Source: Xanthomarina arctica (lineage in GTDB: Bacteria; Bacteroidota; Bacteroidia; Flavobacteriales; Flavobacteriaceae). Taken from it: a stretch of 64,000 bases of DNA. Below the pieces are notes generated by a model. The model worked only from the letters and a program-made list of their open reading frames with translations. It was not told the DNA's origin and made no database searches. A program made the position numbers and the translations under genes. Numbering within the stretch: the first letter of the stretch is position 1; every line of letters starts with the position of its first letter. Shown one piece after another: positions 19,776 through 29,128 of the stretch. The DNA lies in NCBI RefSeq assembly GCF_014638915.1, contig NZ_BMFQ01000002.1:992001-1056000 (forward strand), read 5' to 3'.

Positions 19776-19806
19776 ACAGCTAAACAGCTAAACGACAAAC
19801 GACCAA
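19776..19806. repeat. Short-period intergenic repeat (about 8 bp)
   Basis: The stretch is built from ACAGCTAA / ACAGCTAA / ACGACAAACGACCAA words, a degenerate approximately 8-base period, between rnz and the 110-residue gene. It is one of several such word-like repeats in gaps of this window. Confidence 0.6.
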
Positions 19807-19810
19807 TCTA

Positions 19811-20143
19811 TTAGAACCCTAAGTCGCGTTCCATTTCTTCCATTTCAATAATATCGTAAGCCTCTTTTATTGTTGGAACCACTAGAATTTCGTCTGGCAT
19901 CTCGTCCAAATTCACTTTATCTGAAACAATAACAAACGAATGTTTTGCTTTTCGGTGTGTATTTGAAAGTTGTAAAAATTCGATAACCTCCTCTAAAGGA
20001 ATGGCTTTTAAACTTGTTAAAGAAATAATGATATTATCATTTTTATAACGGTTGTAAACAACATCTAGTTTCTTTATCAATTCGAAAACAGATGCTTTTT
20101 CTTGGGTAATTACGGTAACATTACCATCTTTATCTATAATCAT
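19811..20143 (-). CDS. Conserved small protein between pyrB and rnz
   Basis: This 110-residue cytoplasmic protein starts 4 bp after the pyrB stop, so it is translationally adjacent to pyrB. It reads as a small alpha/beta protein: MIIDKDGNVTVITQEK, a central strand NDNIIISLTSLKAI, helix EEVIEFLQLSNTHR, strand SFVIVSD, and an acidic C-terminal helix. The pattern resembles the STAS/SpoIIAA-like gene on the other side of rnz, but I cannot assign a family with confidence. Tight spacing suggests cotranscription with pyrB and rnz. Confidence 0.8.
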   Translation of the reverse strand: MIIDKDGNVTVITQEKASVFELIKKLDVVYNRYKNDNIIISLTSLKAIPLEEVIEFLQLSNTHRKAKHSFVIVSDKVNLDEMPDEILVVPTIKEAYDIIEMEEMERDLGF

Positions 20144-20147
20144 ATTT

Positions 20148-21077
20148 TTATTGTTTAATTTTTGAAGCTAATAAATATATTACAGCCATTCTAACGGCTA
20201 CCCCATTTTGCACTTGATCTAAAATAATGGCTTGTTTAGAGTCTGCTACATCACTTGTAATCTCTACGCCCCTATTTATTGGTCCAGGATGCATAATAGT
20301 AATCTCTTTATCTAAAGAATCTAAAAGTGCTTTATTTACACCAAACTGTTGCGTATATTCTCTGGTTGATGGAAAATAACTAATGTCCATTCGTTCGTTT
20401 TGAACTCGTAACATGTTTGCCACATCACACCAATTTAACGCTTTCCGTAGGTTAGTTTCAACTTTCACCCCAAGCTTATCTATATATTTAGGTAGTAATG
20501 TTTTCGGTCCACAAACCATCACATTAGCTCCTTGGAGTTTTAATGCGTAAATATTGGAAAGTGCTACGCGACTATGCAAAATATCTCCAACAATTACCAC
20601 GTTCTTACCTTTTACCTCTCCTAGACGCTCTCTTATAGAATAAGAATCTAACAAGGCTTGGGTAGGATGTTCATGTGCGCCGTCTCCTGCATTAATAATA
20701 CTTGCATCCACATGTTGCGATAAAAACACACTAGCTCCAGGATTTGGATGTCGCATTACAACCATATCCACTTTCATGGAAAGGATGTTGTTAACGGTAT
20801 CTATTAATGTTTCTCCTTTTGTTACTGAAGATTGCGATGCTGAAAAATTAATAACATCTGCTGAAAGTCTTTTCTCGGCAAGTTCGAAAGACAGTTTGGT
20901 TCTTGTAGAATTTTCAAAGAATAAGTTGGCAATAGTAATGTCTCTAAGTGAAGGTACTTTTTTTATGGGTCTGTTAATCACTTCTTTAAAATGATCGGCA
21001 GTTTCAAAAATAAGTTCGATATCTTTTTTATTCAGATATTTTATTCCAAGTAAATGGTTGACACTTAGTTCACTCAT
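20148..21077 (-). CDS. pyrB: Aspartate carbamoyltransferase catalytic subunit
   Basis: It condenses carbamoyl phosphate and aspartate in pyrimidine synthesis. From the ATG at 21077 (MSELSVNHLLGIKYL) it is 309 residues, the usual catalytic-chain length; an upstream start (MAKIKN) is possible. Visible motifs: FFENSTRTKLSFELAEKRL (carbamoyl phosphate site), the SxxKGET loop (QSSVTKGETL), HPNPGASV, EHPTQALLDSYSI, and HPGPINRGVEI near the C-terminus. No regulatory pyrI is adjacent. It lies downstream of pyrR, separated by an unrelated orphan gene. Confidence 0.96.
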   Translation of the reverse strand: MSELSVNHLLGIKYLNKKDIELIFETADHFKEVINRPIKKVPSLRDITIANLFFENSTRTKLSFELAEKRLSADVINFSASQSSVTKGETLIDTVNNILSMKVDMVVMRHPNPGASVFLSQHVDASIINAGDGAHEHPTQALLDSYSIRERLGEVKGKNVVIVGDILHSRVALSNIYALKLQGANVMVCGPKTLLPKYIDKLGVKVETNLRKALNWCDVANMLRVQNERMDISYFPSTREYTQQFGVNKALLDSLDKEITIMHPGPINRGVEITSDVADSKQAIILDQVQNGVAVRMAVIYLLASKIKQ

Positions 21078-21175
21078 GTTTTTTATTTTTGCCACGAATT
21101 ACACAAATTTTCACTAATGCAGACGTGAAATGTTGTATTGGTTTCTAATTGTTCGCTTTAATATTAACCTTCCTA

Positions 21176-21526
21176 TTATTTGCATTCATTTATGTTAAAA
21201 TCAATCTCAGAAATTATTTTATTATTTTTTGTAAATTCTAAATAAACGTGTGCATCATTTAAAAACTTATATCTTATTAAAAGAGGTTTCATAACATTAA
21301 ATAACTCCTCTGCATTATTTCCGTAGGTAAAAAATCGACCATCAGTATCATCCATATTGACTTCGTGACCATCATGCTTACCAATGTTTTCAGGAATATT
21401 TTCATAAAGATCACTTTCTAACCTATGGATTTCATCTAAACCATTAAATTTTCCAAAGCAAATGATAACAGCATCCTTTCTATCATTATTATTAAAGTCC
21501 AATTTTTCTAGTTCTTCAAAAGTCAT
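21176..21526 (-). CDS. Orphan hypothetical protein inserted in the pyr cluster
   Basis: I do not recognise this 116-residue acidic soluble protein. It starts MTFEELEKLDFNNNDRKDAVIICFGKFNG and contains DGHEVNMDDTDGRFFTYGNNAEELFNVMKPLL, with no signal peptide or membrane segment. Alternating strand/helix pattern and size resemble small immunity or cistron-filler proteins, but this is only an impression. It separates pyrR and pyrB, which are commonly adjacent, and is bordered by a low-complexity repeat at 21531-21562, consistent with later insertion. Confidence 0.7.
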   Translation of the reverse strand: MTFEELEKLDFNNNDRKDAVIICFGKFNGLDEIHRLESDLYENIPENIGKHDGHEVNMDDTDGRFFTYGNNAEELFNVMKPLLIRYKFLNDAHVYLEFTKNNKIISEIDFNINECK

Positions 21527-21530
21527 AAAA

Positions 21531-21562
21531 TCTTTATTCTATTCTCTTTACTCTTTATTCAT
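21531..21562. repeat. Short-period intergenic repeat, TTATTCT/TTACTCT words
   Basis: The gap between pyrR and the orphan gene is filled by a repeated 7-9 base word (CTTTATTCTATTCTCTTTACTCTTTATTC in overlapping form). The same words recur at 50552-50620. Confidence 0.6.
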
Positions 21563-22103
21563 TTATATTTTCAATTAAATAAACGGCATCTTCTCCTTCA
21601 TTCTCAACCCAGTTTACCTTGACTCTTTCATTATTTATAGCATCTACTTGTCTGCCTCTATAATTTGGCTGAATGGGTAAATGTCTACTAAAACGTCTGT
21701 CTATTAAGGTAAGAAGTTCTATTTCCTTTGGTCTTCCAAAGGATTGAATGGCCGTTAAGGCTGAACGAATACTTCGTCCAGTATATAAAACATCGTCAAT
21801 AAAAACAATGTTTTTATCTTCAACTAAAAAATTTATTTCTGTGGTATTGGCTTCAAGGGGTTTTTCACCTCTTCGAAAATCGTCTCTAAAAAATGTGATG
21901 TCCAGAAGTCCTAATTGAACATTTTTTATTTTATAGTCGTCCTTTAATATTTTGGTTAATCGTTTTGCCAAGAATATGCCTCTAGGCTGTATCCCGATTA
22001 ATACGGTATTTGAGAAATCTTTATGTTTTTCAATTAATTGACAAGCCAATCTGTGAAGAATGATGTTTACCTCTACGGCATTAAGTAACATTTTTTGACT
22101 CAT
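21555..22103 (-). CDS. pyrR: PyrR: pyr regulator / uracil phosphoribosyltransferase
   Basis: A type I phosphoribosyltransferase-fold protein. From the ATG at 22103 (MSQKMLLNAVEVNI) it has 182 residues, the usual PyrR length; a TTG three codons earlier is also open. The PRPP-binding loop is clear (NIVFIDDVLYTGRSIRSAL, near residues 93-111), as are IGIQPRGIFLA and TLIDRRFSRHLPI. In Bacilli PyrR binds pyr mRNA; RNA regulation in Bacteroidetes is not established by this sequence, and the leader here is only about 15-20 nt, too short for a PyrR attenuator. It heads the leftward pyr cluster. Confidence 0.93.
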   Translation of the reverse strand: MSQKMLLNAVEVNIILHRLACQLIEKHKDFSNTVLIGIQPRGIFLAKRLTKILKDDYKIKNVQLGLLDITFFRDDFRRGEKPLEANTTEINFLVEDKNIVFIDDVLYTGRSIRSALTAIQSFGRPKEIELLTLIDRRFSRHLPIQPNYRGRQVDAINNERVKVNWVENEGEDAVYLIENINE

Positions 22104-22126
22104 ATTATCCAAACTTAATTGGTGAA

Positions 22127-22157
22127 CAAAGTTAAGATAAATAATTGTGGTTTACAA
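22127..22157 (-). promoter_or_regulatory. Bacteroidetes-type promoter of pyrR
   Basis: On the minus strand TTG (rc of 22155-22157) is followed after 20 bases by TAACTTTG (rc of 22127-22134), a full TTG-N20-TAnnTTTG promoter. The expected start point is 16-18 bases upstream of the ATG at 22103. Confidence 0.75.
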
Positions 22158-22231
22158 TGGATTTTCCTGCAAAGACATAAACCTTTCTATTAGCGGAAAG
22201 AGGCAGCAAGGATTTGAGAATAAAGCAAAAA

Positions 22232-22259
22232 AAAGCCTTCAAAATAAATTGAAGGCTTT
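22232..22259 (-). terminator. Terminator of rpsA
   Basis: An 11-bp perfect stem, AAAGCCTTCAA with TTGAAGGCTTT, encloses loop AATAAA and ends in T residues on the minus strand, 63 bp beyond the rpsA stop codon and upstream of the pyrR promoter. Confidence 0.85.
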
Positions 22260-22322
22260 GATTTTATATAATGGATTACATTCTTGCTTCCTTACCAATT
22301 GGCAAGAGAGCAAAGAACTAGA

Positions 22323-24176
22323 TTATTTCTTTCCGTCCATTTTATCTTTAAGAGCTTGTAAAGCGTCGTTAGCATCACCTAAAGTTGGTTTTGCTTCAGA
22401 AGCTTGAGCTTCTTGCTTCTTAACAGCTGCTTTTACGTTTGCTGCTTCTTCTGCTCTAAAAATAGCAGTATGAGAAGCTACAACACGCTTAAACTCTTTG
22501 TTAAATTCAATGATTTTGAATTCTGCAGAATCACCTTTCTTAAGTTTCTTTCCATCTTCTTTTTCAAGGTGACGAGAAGGAACAAAAGCAACGATATCTT
22601 CGTTAAATTCAATAGTTGCACCTTTATCAACAACATCAGCAATTTCTGCTGTATGAACTGTATCTAAAGCGAACTCAGTTTCGTATTTATCCCAAGGATT
22701 ATCTGTAGTTTGTTTATGACCTAAACTTAATTTACGTCCTTCTACATCTAATTCTAGAACTACTACGTCTAAAGTATCTCCAACATTACAGAATTCACTT
22801 GGATGCTTGATTTTTTTAGTCCAAGATAGATCAGAGATATAAATCAATCCGTCAATACCTTCTTCTAATTCAACAAATACACCAAAGTTTGTAAAGTTAC
22901 GAACAATACCAGAATGGTTAGAACCTACTGGATATTTAGAAGTAATATCTGTCCATGGATCTTGAGATAATTGCTTAATACCAAGAGACATTTTACGATC
23001 TTCTCTATCTAAAGTTAAGATTTGAGCTTCAATTTCGTCACCAACAGTTACGAAATCTTGAGCTGAACGTAAATGTGTAGACCAAGACATTTCAGAAACG
23101 TGAATTAAACCTTCAACGCCATCTGCTACTTCAATAAAAGCACCGTAATCAGCAATGACTACAACTTTTCCTTTTACTCTGTCTCCAACTTTTACCTCTT
23201 CGCCTAAAGCATCCCAAGGATGTTTGCTTAATTGTTTTAATCCTAATTGGATTCTAGATTTATCTTCATCGAAATCAAGGATAACGACGTTTAATTTTTG
23301 ATCTAATTCTACAATCTCGTTTGGATGGTTAATTCTAGACCAAGAAAGGTCTGTAATGTGGATTAATCCATCTACACCACCAAGATCGATAAAGACTCCG
23401 TAAGAAGTAATGTTTTTAACAACACCTTCTAATACTTGTCCTTTTTCTAATTGACCAATAATTTCTTTCTTTTGTTCTTCAATATCCGCTTCAATAAGCG
23501 CTTTATGAGAAACTACAACGTTTTTAAATTCATGGTTAATTTTAACCACTTTAAATTCCATTGTTTTGTTAACATACTGATCGTAATCTCTAATAGGCTT
23601 CACGTCAATTTGAGAACCTGGTAAGAATGCTTCGATACCGAAAACATCTACAATCATACCACCTTTAGTTCTACATTTAACGAAACCATTAACGATTTCA
23701 CCATTATCATGTGCCGCGTTAACGCGATCCCATGCTTTAATGACACGAGCTTTTCTGTGAGATAATATTAATTGTCCTGTTGCGTCTTCACGAACATCAA
23801 TTAATACTTCTACTTTGTCTCCTACTTTTAAGTTTGGATTGTAACGGAATTCGTTTAAAGAAATAACCCCTTCAGATTTTGCGTTGATGTCAATAATAGC
23901 ATCACGATCTGTAAGGTGAATAACGATTCCTTCAACAACTTCATCATCTAAAGTGTCAACAAAATTAGCCGCTACTAATTTTTCAAATTCTAACAATTGA
24001 GAATCTTCAACCTCATCAATACCTTCTTGGTAATTGTGCCAGTTAAATTCTTTTAAGAATTTTTCAGGGTTAGCTTGAGCTTCAGATACTGGAGCTTCTA
24101 CTTTTTGAGTTTCAGTTGCTTCAACTGCTTGTGCTTCTGTTGCTTCAACTTCAGCTTGGTTTGCTTTTTCAGCCAT
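22323..24176 (-). CDS. rpsA: 30S ribosomal protein S1
   Basis: This is a 617-residue mRNA-binding ribosomal protein. After an Ala/Glu-rich N-terminal tail (residues 1-35) there are six S1/OB-fold domains. Recognisable starts are VVEGIVIHLTDRDAIIDI, IVNGFVKCRTKGGMIVDV, VLEGVVKNITSYGVFIDL, RVKGKVVVIADYGAFIEV, NHSGIVRNFTNFGVFVEL and the more diverged TAEIADVVDKGATIEF. The third to fifth carry the GLIHITDLSW-type loop. It is slightly longer than the 557-residue E. coli protein because of both tails. In organisms with little Shine-Dalgarno use, as here, S1 is expected to be important for initiation. Confidence 0.97.
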   Translation of the reverse strand: MAEKANQAEVEATEAQAVEATETQKVEAPVSEAQANPEKFLKEFNWHNYQEGIDEVEDSQLLEFEKLVAANFVDTLDDEVVEGIVIHLTDRDAIIDINAKSEGVISLNEFRYNPNLKVGDKVEVLIDVREDATGQLILSHRKARVIKAWDRVNAAHDNGEIVNGFVKCRTKGGMIVDVFGIEAFLPGSQIDVKPIRDYDQYVNKTMEFKVVKINHEFKNVVVSHKALIEADIEEQKKEIIGQLEKGQVLEGVVKNITSYGVFIDLGGVDGLIHITDLSWSRINHPNEIVELDQKLNVVILDFDEDKSRIQLGLKQLSKHPWDALGEEVKVGDRVKGKVVVIADYGAFIEVADGVEGLIHVSEMSWSTHLRSAQDFVTVGDEIEAQILTLDREDRKMSLGIKQLSQDPWTDITSKYPVGSNHSGIVRNFTNFGVFVELEEGIDGLIYISDLSWTKKIKHPSEFCNVGDTLDVVVLELDVEGRKLSLGHKQTTDNPWDKYETEFALDTVHTAEIADVVDKGATIEFNEDIVAFVPSRHLEKEDGKKLKKGDSAEFKIIEFNKEFKRVVASHTAIFRAEEAANVKAAVKKQEAQASEAKPTLGDANDALQALKDKMDGKK

Positions 24177-24404
24177 TTAATGTAAGTTAATAATGCTTTT
24201 TACTTAATTTCCAATTTGATGAAAACGTAATCACATTATGTTTTGTATTCTATGCTGTTTCAGAAAATTTAAGCAAATATCACACAGAAGTGTTAATTTA
24301 AATTTGTTTTAATCCCTTCTAATTTCTGACTCTCTGCTAAAAGGAGTGCAAAATTAATGTTTTTAGATAAATTATCCTAATGTATTTTTCTAAAAATTAA
24401 AGGT

Positions 24405-25100
24405 TTATTTGTATTCTTTCTGCTTATTTTCAACAAGTTGAAGTATTTTGTTGAATTGCTCCTCTAAAGACAAATTAGAATTGTCTATTTCTATAGCATC
24501 ATTGGCTTTTACCAGAGGTGAATCTTTTCGATTTGAATCTATAAAATCTCGTTCCTGAACATTATGAAGTACTTGTTCGAAATTAACTTCATCACCTCGA
24601 GAAATTAATTCTTGAAACCTTCTATTTGCTCGTGTTTCTGCAGAAGCTGTCATAAATAATTTCAATTCTGCATCAGGAAAAACTACAGTTCCTATATCTC
24701 GTCCATCCATAACAATACCTTTACTCTCCCCCATTTTTTGCTGTTGTTTTACCAGCAGTTTTCTCACTTCAGAAATTTCAGCCACCGGACTCACAAAACT
24801 AGAGACCTCCATAGTTCTAATATCTTTTTCAATATTATTACCATTTAAATACACTTCAGCAAAACCCAACTCAGGATTAAATTTAAAATTAATAGAAATT
24901 TGATCTAGATGATCTATTAAATCCTGAATATGAAAATAAGATGCTCCAATAAACTGATTTTGCATTGCAAACCAAGTAACGGCACGATACATAGCACCAG
25001 AATCCACATAAATATATCCTAAATGCTTAGCTAATTGTTTGGCAACGGTACTTTTTCCTGTTGAGGAAAATCCGTCGATTGCAATGGTAATTTGTTTCAT
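24405..25100 (-). CDS. cmk: Cytidylate kinase
   Basis: It phosphorylates CMP and dCMP with ATP. The 231-residue protein has the P-loop at residues 8-15 (GFSSTGKS inside IAIDGFSSTGKSTVAKQLAKHLG), the CMP-binding DSGAMYRAVT, and the GIVMDGRDIGTVVFPDAELKLFM segment with Arg and Asp residues of the NMP and LID regions. SAETRANRRFQEL and RDFIDSNRKDSPL are typical of bacterial Cmk. It lies between porQ and rpsA on the minus strand; porQ-cmk adjacency is common in this group. Confidence 0.96.
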   Translation of the reverse strand: MKQITIAIDGFSSTGKSTVAKQLAKHLGYIYVDSGAMYRAVTWFAMQNQFIGASYFHIQDLIDHLDQISINFKFNPELGFAEVYLNGNNIEKDIRTMEVSSFVSPVAEISEVRKLLVKQQQKMGESKGIVMDGRDIGTVVFPDAELKLFMTASAETRANRRFQELISRGDEVNFEQVLHNVQERDFIDSNRKDSPLVKANDAIEIDNSNLSLEEQFNKILQLVENKQKEYK

Positions 25101-25197
25101 GAATTTTATTTGAAGTGCCTAAATTACTTAAAAAACTCAAGCTAGGAAAAGAAAAATACGGATTGAGAACAAAAACATCTTAAGCTCTCATAACTAT

Positions 25198-25244
25198 AGA
25201 CACTTTTAGTGCTACTAACTTTAGGCACTTTAGACACTTTAAAG
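25198..25244. repeat. 9-bp tandem words between porQ and cmk
   Basis: Three clean 9-base units (ACTTTAGGC, ACTTTAGAC, ACTTTAAAG at 25218-25244) follow weaker ones (GACACTTTTAGTGCTACTAA). The array ends exactly at the porQ stop codon. Confidence 0.7.
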
Positions 25245-25245
25245 A

Positions 25246-26265
25246 TTACCTCAAATCAAGTTGTAACCCAAAAAAGTTAGCATTGCCTGCACTAGAATAT
25301 CTAGCATGTGTAAAGCTAAAACGTAGTTTATTTAATTTAAGACCAAATCCTGCAGATATACCTGAAAAACTTCGTTGGTCTATAATTTTAAGTTCTTGAG
25401 AGCGTCTAAAATTATATCCCAATCGGATACTGAAAGCTCCTTCAGGAAAAATTTCTGCCCCTAAAATGGTGTGATTTAGGACGTTTTGGAAAAAACCAGA
25501 TTCTTCTTGAGTTTGATTGCCTTCCAAATCGGTTTCTGCTCTAGCTGGATTTGACACCGAAATGGGCCATTCTTGTAAATTCTCGAAAGTTAAATGCCAA
25601 CGAAGTGGTACATGTTCTAAAGTTTGCGACATTCCGAAAGCGATCTCTAAAGGTAAAGGTTCATTTAAACCAGCATAGGTAGTAATTTGGATTCCGGCAT
25701 TTCTAACAACAAGCGTTGCCTGAAACTCAAGATCTTCGTTAATATAAATCAGGCCTGCATCTATAGCGGCCCCAAAAGAAGTATATTGCTCTAATTTGGA
25801 GGTGATTAATTTAGCACTTCCTCCTAAATAAAAATCTGAATAACCTAATTGCGCTGCATATCCAAAAGAAAGCGCAGCTTCGTTTCCTGTAAAGGAACCT
25901 GTAGAATTTCCGTCTTCATCGTAACCATCAAAACTTCCGTAGTTCACATAGTTTACTCCCATATGAAAGGTTTGTGTACGTCTGTCCCAAGTATAGGCAT
26001 ACGCCGCAGTCCCATAACTAATGCCACCCAAATAGCTTGTATAATTTACGGCCAATTGATTATCCATTTCTGGATTAATAGTTGCTGGATTTGTAAGGGC
26101 TTGAGAAACATCATAATCGACATTTGTAAAAACTTTCCCACCTAAAGCTGCCTGACGGGGAGAGGCAACCAAGTTTAGAAATTGATACGTTGTTTCGCCA
26201 CCTACTTGAGCTGAGACAAAAGTACAGGTTAGCAATAAAAAAACAATCGTAAATTTCTTAAACAT
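25246..26265 (-). CDS. porQ: Type IX secretion system outer-membrane protein PorQ
   Basis: From the ATG at 26265 (MFKKFTIVFLLLTC) the protein has 339 residues with a signal peptide ending at SAQVGG. The mature N-terminus TTYQFLNLVASPRQAALGGK is the PorQ/PorV-like opening of a FadL-type outer-membrane barrel, and the chain ends in a barrel strand (FFGLQLDLR). In Porphyromonas PorQ belongs to the T9SS attachment complex that transfers cargo to the cell surface. An upstream TTG would add 14 residues before the signal peptide and is unlikely. Its probable substrates in this window are the adhesin at 3859 and the cargo at 54056. Confidence 0.93.
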   Translation of the reverse strand: MFKKFTIVFLLLTCTFVSAQVGGETTYQFLNLVASPRQAALGGKVFTNVDYDVSQALTNPATINPEMDNQLAVNYTSYLGGISYGTAAYAYTWDRRTQTFHMGVNYVNYGSFDGYDEDGNSTGSFTGNEAALSFGYAAQLGYSDFYLGGSAKLITSKLEQYTSFGAAIDAGLIYINEDLEFQATLVVRNAGIQITTYAGLNEPLPLEIAFGMSQTLEHVPLRWHLTFENLQEWPISVSNPARAETDLEGNQTQEESGFFQNVLNHTILGAEIFPEGAFSIRLGYNFRRSQELKIIDQRSFSGISAGFGLKLNKLRFSFTHARYSSAGNANFFGLQLDLR

Positions 26266-26272
26266 AAGGGTG

Positions 26273-26307
26273 CAAAAGTAATTAAGTCTATACTTAAACG
26301 GCTGCAA
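26273..26307 (-). promoter_or_regulatory. Candidate near-leaderless porQ promoter
   Basis: TACTTTTG (rc of 26273-26280) is a TAnnTTTG box ending 7 bases before the porQ ATG; a TTG lies 24 bases upstream (rc of 26305-26307). Transcription would begin at or next to the start codon. Confidence 0.5.
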
Positions 26308-26333
26308 GTATAATTTATTTTTAAATGATAAAA

Positions 26334-26361
26334 AAAACCTCGAATATAAATTCGAGGTTTT
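26334..26361 (-). terminator. Terminator of lon
   Basis: AAAACCTCGAA and TTCGAGGTTTT form an 11-bp perfect stem around TATAAA, followed by a T run in the minus direction, 24 bp past the lon stop codon. Confidence 0.85.
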
Positions 26362-26384
26362 GGTTCTTTTTCAAGACAACTCGC

Positions 26385-28835
26385 TTAGAGTTCCTTTGCA
26401 TTTACCACTTTTTGATTTGTGAGAGCTAGTTTAATAACATCACTCATATCTGTAACATAATGAAAAGTTAAACCTTTTACATAATCTGGTTTTATCTCTT
26501 CTATATCTCTTCTATTTTCTTCACAAAGTAAAATTTCTTTAATTCTTGCTCGTTTCGCCGCTAAGATTTTTTCTTTTATCCCTCCAACAGGAAGCACTTT
26601 TCCTCTTAAGGTGATTTCTCCAGTCATAGCAAGACTCTTCTTTACTTTTCTTTGTGTAAATAAAGACACCAATGAGGTAAGCATCGTAACTCCTGCACTT
26701 GGTCCATCTTTAGGAGTTGCTCCTTCTGGTACATGAATATGCACATTGTATTTTTCGAAAATATCTGGATCTAAACCTAAATCTACTGCGTTAGATTTAA
26801 TGTATTCCATGGCAATAGTAGCAGATTCTTTCATAACAGTTCCTAAGTTACCTGTTATGGTTAACGTGCCCTTCCCTTTAGATAAAATAGATTCAATAAA
26901 TAAAATATCGCCTCCTACTCTAGTCCAAGCTAATCCGGTAACGACTCCTGCTACATTATTATTTTCGTATTTATCGCGTTCCATTTTTGGTCCGCCAAGA
27001 ACTTCTATAATATCTTCGTTTGATATTTTAATATGATATTCTTCCTCCATGGCTATATTTTTAGCCGCATAACGTACCATTTTGGCAATTTGCTTTTCTA
27101 AACCACGAACTCCAGATTCTCTAGTATAACCCTCTACTATTTTTTCTAATTGAGGTTTCGCTATTTTTAAATGAACATCTGTTAACCCGTGTTCTTTTAA
27201 TTGTTTTGGAAGTAAATGGCGTTTCGCTATTTCAACTTTCTCTTCAATAGTATAACCTGTAACATTAATTATTTCCATTCTATCTAGCAAAGCAGGCTGA
27301 ATGGTAGACAAGCTATTACACGTAGCTACAAACATTACTTTAGACAGGTCGTAACCCATTTCCAAGAAATTATCATGAAACTCACTGTTTTGCTCTGGAT
27401 CTAAAACTTCTAACATGGCAGAAGAAGGATCTCCTTGATGCGAATTGGAAAGTTTATCAATTTCGTCTAAAACAAACACCGGATTAGAAGTTCCTGCCTT
27501 TTTTAAACTTTGAATAATACGTCCCGGCATAGCACCAATATAGGTTTTTCTATGACCTCTAATTTCAGCTTCATCACGCAGACCACCTAAAGAAACACGC
27601 ACATATTCTCTTCCTAAAGCTTCAGCAATAGACTTCCCTAAAGACGTTTTACCAACTCCTGGAGGGCCGTAAAGACAAAGAATTGGCGATTTCATATCGT
27701 TACGCAATTTAATAACTGCTAGGTATTCTATAATTCGTTTCTTAACATCATCTAACCCATAATGATCGCGATCTAAAATACGCATGGCACGTTTTAAATC
27801 GAATTTATCCTTACTGAATTCATTCCACGGTAAATCCAGGAATAAATCTAAATAATTACGTTGAATGGAATAATCGGCAACTTGCGGATTCATACGTTGC
27901 ATTTTAGCTATTTCCTTATTGAAATGTTCCTCTATATCTTTATTCCACTTTTTAGACTTAGCACGAACTTTCATTTCTTCCAACTCTTCATCATGACTCA
28001 CGCCTCCCAATTCTTCTTGAATGGTTTTCATTTGTTGGTGAAGGAAATATTCACGTTGCTGTTGGTTCATATCACTTTGAACCTTTAATTGAATATCGTT
28101 TTTAAGTTCTAATTTCTGAAACTCAACATTCATAAACTTTAAGGTTGCCAAAGCTCTTTCCTTTAAGTCGTTAATTTCCAGTAAAGATTGTTTCTCTTTA
28201 ACAGAAAGATTCATGTTAGACGACACAAAATTGATTAAAAACGAATTACTTTTAATATTCTTAATCGCAAAAGAGGCTTCACTAGGAATGTTTGGGCTTT
28301 CTTTAATAATTTCAAGCGCTAGATCTTTAATAGAATCAATAATGGCTTCAAATTCTTTATTTTTTACTGCTGGTCTAACTTCAGGAACTTCACTAATAGT
28401 TGCCTTTATATATGGCTTTTCAGTAAGTACTTCCCCAACTTTAAATCTTTTCTTTCCTTGAATAATAACGGTTGTGTTACCATCAGGCATTTTAAGAACT
28501 CGTAATATTCTTGCAACAGTTCCAGTTTGATGAATGTCTGCAGCCGTTGGATCTTCTACTTCTTCGTCTTTTTGTGCCACGACTCCAATAACTTTACTTC
28601 CCTTATTGGCATCATTTATTAACTTGATAGATTTGTCTCTACCAGCGGTAATAGGAATAACCACTCCTGGAAATAAAACCGTATTTCTTAAGGATAAAAT
28701 AGGTAAGGATTCAGGTAATTCTTCGTTTGTTATTTTCTCTTCATCTTCAGGTGTCATTAATGGAATTAATTCTGAATTTTCATCAAAATCTTGAAATGAC
28801 AAACTGTCAAGGCTAAATAAATTTCTTTTCTTCAT
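26385..28835 (-). CDS. lon: ATP-dependent Lon protease
   Basis: This is an 816-residue cytoplasmic AAA+ serine protease of full length. The N-terminal LON substrate domain begins [19 protein letters not shown]. The Walker A motif GPPGVGKTS lies near residue 386-393, with Walker B in [11 protein letters not shown]. The S16 protease domain has the catalytic serine in [10 protein letters not shown] (about 712) and the catalytic lysine in [10 protein letters not shown] (about 754). Its promoter must lie in the 293-bp gap shared with the divergent sigma factor gene. No TAnnTTTG box stood out there, so another sigma factor might read it. Confidence 0.98.
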   Translation of the reverse strand: MKKRNLFSLDSLSFQDFDENSELIPLMTPEDEEKITNEELPESLPILSLRNTVLFPGVVIPITAGRDKSIKLINDANKGSKVIGVVAQKDEEVEDPTAADIHQTGTVARILRVLKMPDGNTTVIIQGKKRFKVGEVLTEKPYIKATISEVPEVRPAVKNKEFEAIIDSIKDLALEIIKESPNIPSEASFAIKNIKSNSFLINFVSSNMNLSVKEKQSLLEINDLKERALATLKFMNVEFQKLELKNDIQLKVQSDMNQQQREYFLHQQMKTIQEELGGVSHDEELEEMKVRAKSKKWNKDIEEHFNKEIAKMQRMNPQVADYSIQRNYLDLFLDLPWNEFSKDKFDLKRAMRILDRDHYGLDDVKKRIIEYLAVIKLRNDMKSPILCLYGPPGVGKTSLGKSIAEALGREYVRVSLGGLRDEAEIRGHRKTYIGAMPGRIIQSLKKAGTSNPVFVLDEIDKLSNSHQGDPSSAMLEVLDPEQNSEFHDNFLEMGYDLSKVMFVATCNSLSTIQPALLDRMEIINVTGYTIEEKVEIAKRHLLPKQLKEHGLTDVHLKIAKPQLEKIVEGYTRESGVRGLEKQIAKMVRYAAKNIAMEEEYHIKISNEDIIEVLGGPKMERDKYENNNVAGVVTGLAWTRVGGDILFIESILSKGKGTLTITGNLGTVMKESATIAMEYIKSNAVDLGLDPDIFEKYNVHIHVPEGATPKDGPSAGVTMLTSLVSLFTQRKVKKSLAMTGEITLRGKVLPVGGIKEKILAAKRARIKEILLCEENRRDIEEIKPDYVKGLTFHYVTDMSDVIKLALTNQKVVNAKEL

Positions 28836-29128
28836 ATATATTATTAAGTCATTCTGTCATTAATTATCTCAAAAACAGAATTTATATCTTATTAAATCTT
28901 TAAACTTTAAACACTACAACTCTAAGAGTTAGCAAATTAACAAACCTTAGAGTTATTAATTCTATTAGAAAGTTCAATTAATATGCCATACTTTATATTC
29001 GTATTTAAAATTGAGTAGCATTCCAATTAATATACAAACTTATCATTTTAAAAAAAAATGAAATATTTTTTATGCAAACTGTAACACTTTATCTTTATCA
29101 TCATCTATATACTAACAAACCGTATTAA
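28836..29128. other. Divergent lon / ECF sigma intergenic region
   Basis: This AT-rich gap must contain promoters for lon and for the ECF operon. I see no TAnnTTTG housekeeping box. A plain 9-base partial repeat (AACTCTAAGAGTTAG, an inverted AACTCTaAGAGTT at about 28919-28931) is the clearest symmetric motif and is a possible operator. Confidence 0.4.

Noticed and set aside
22104-22231. Riboswitch or PyrR attenuator leader before pyrR
   Set aside because: A standard promoter lies only about 25 bp upstream of the start codon, leaving no room for a structured leader.
22147-22407. Plus-strand open frame over the rpsA terminator
   Set aside because: It runs through the terminator hairpin and the end of rpsA, and the translated sequence has no protein-like pattern.
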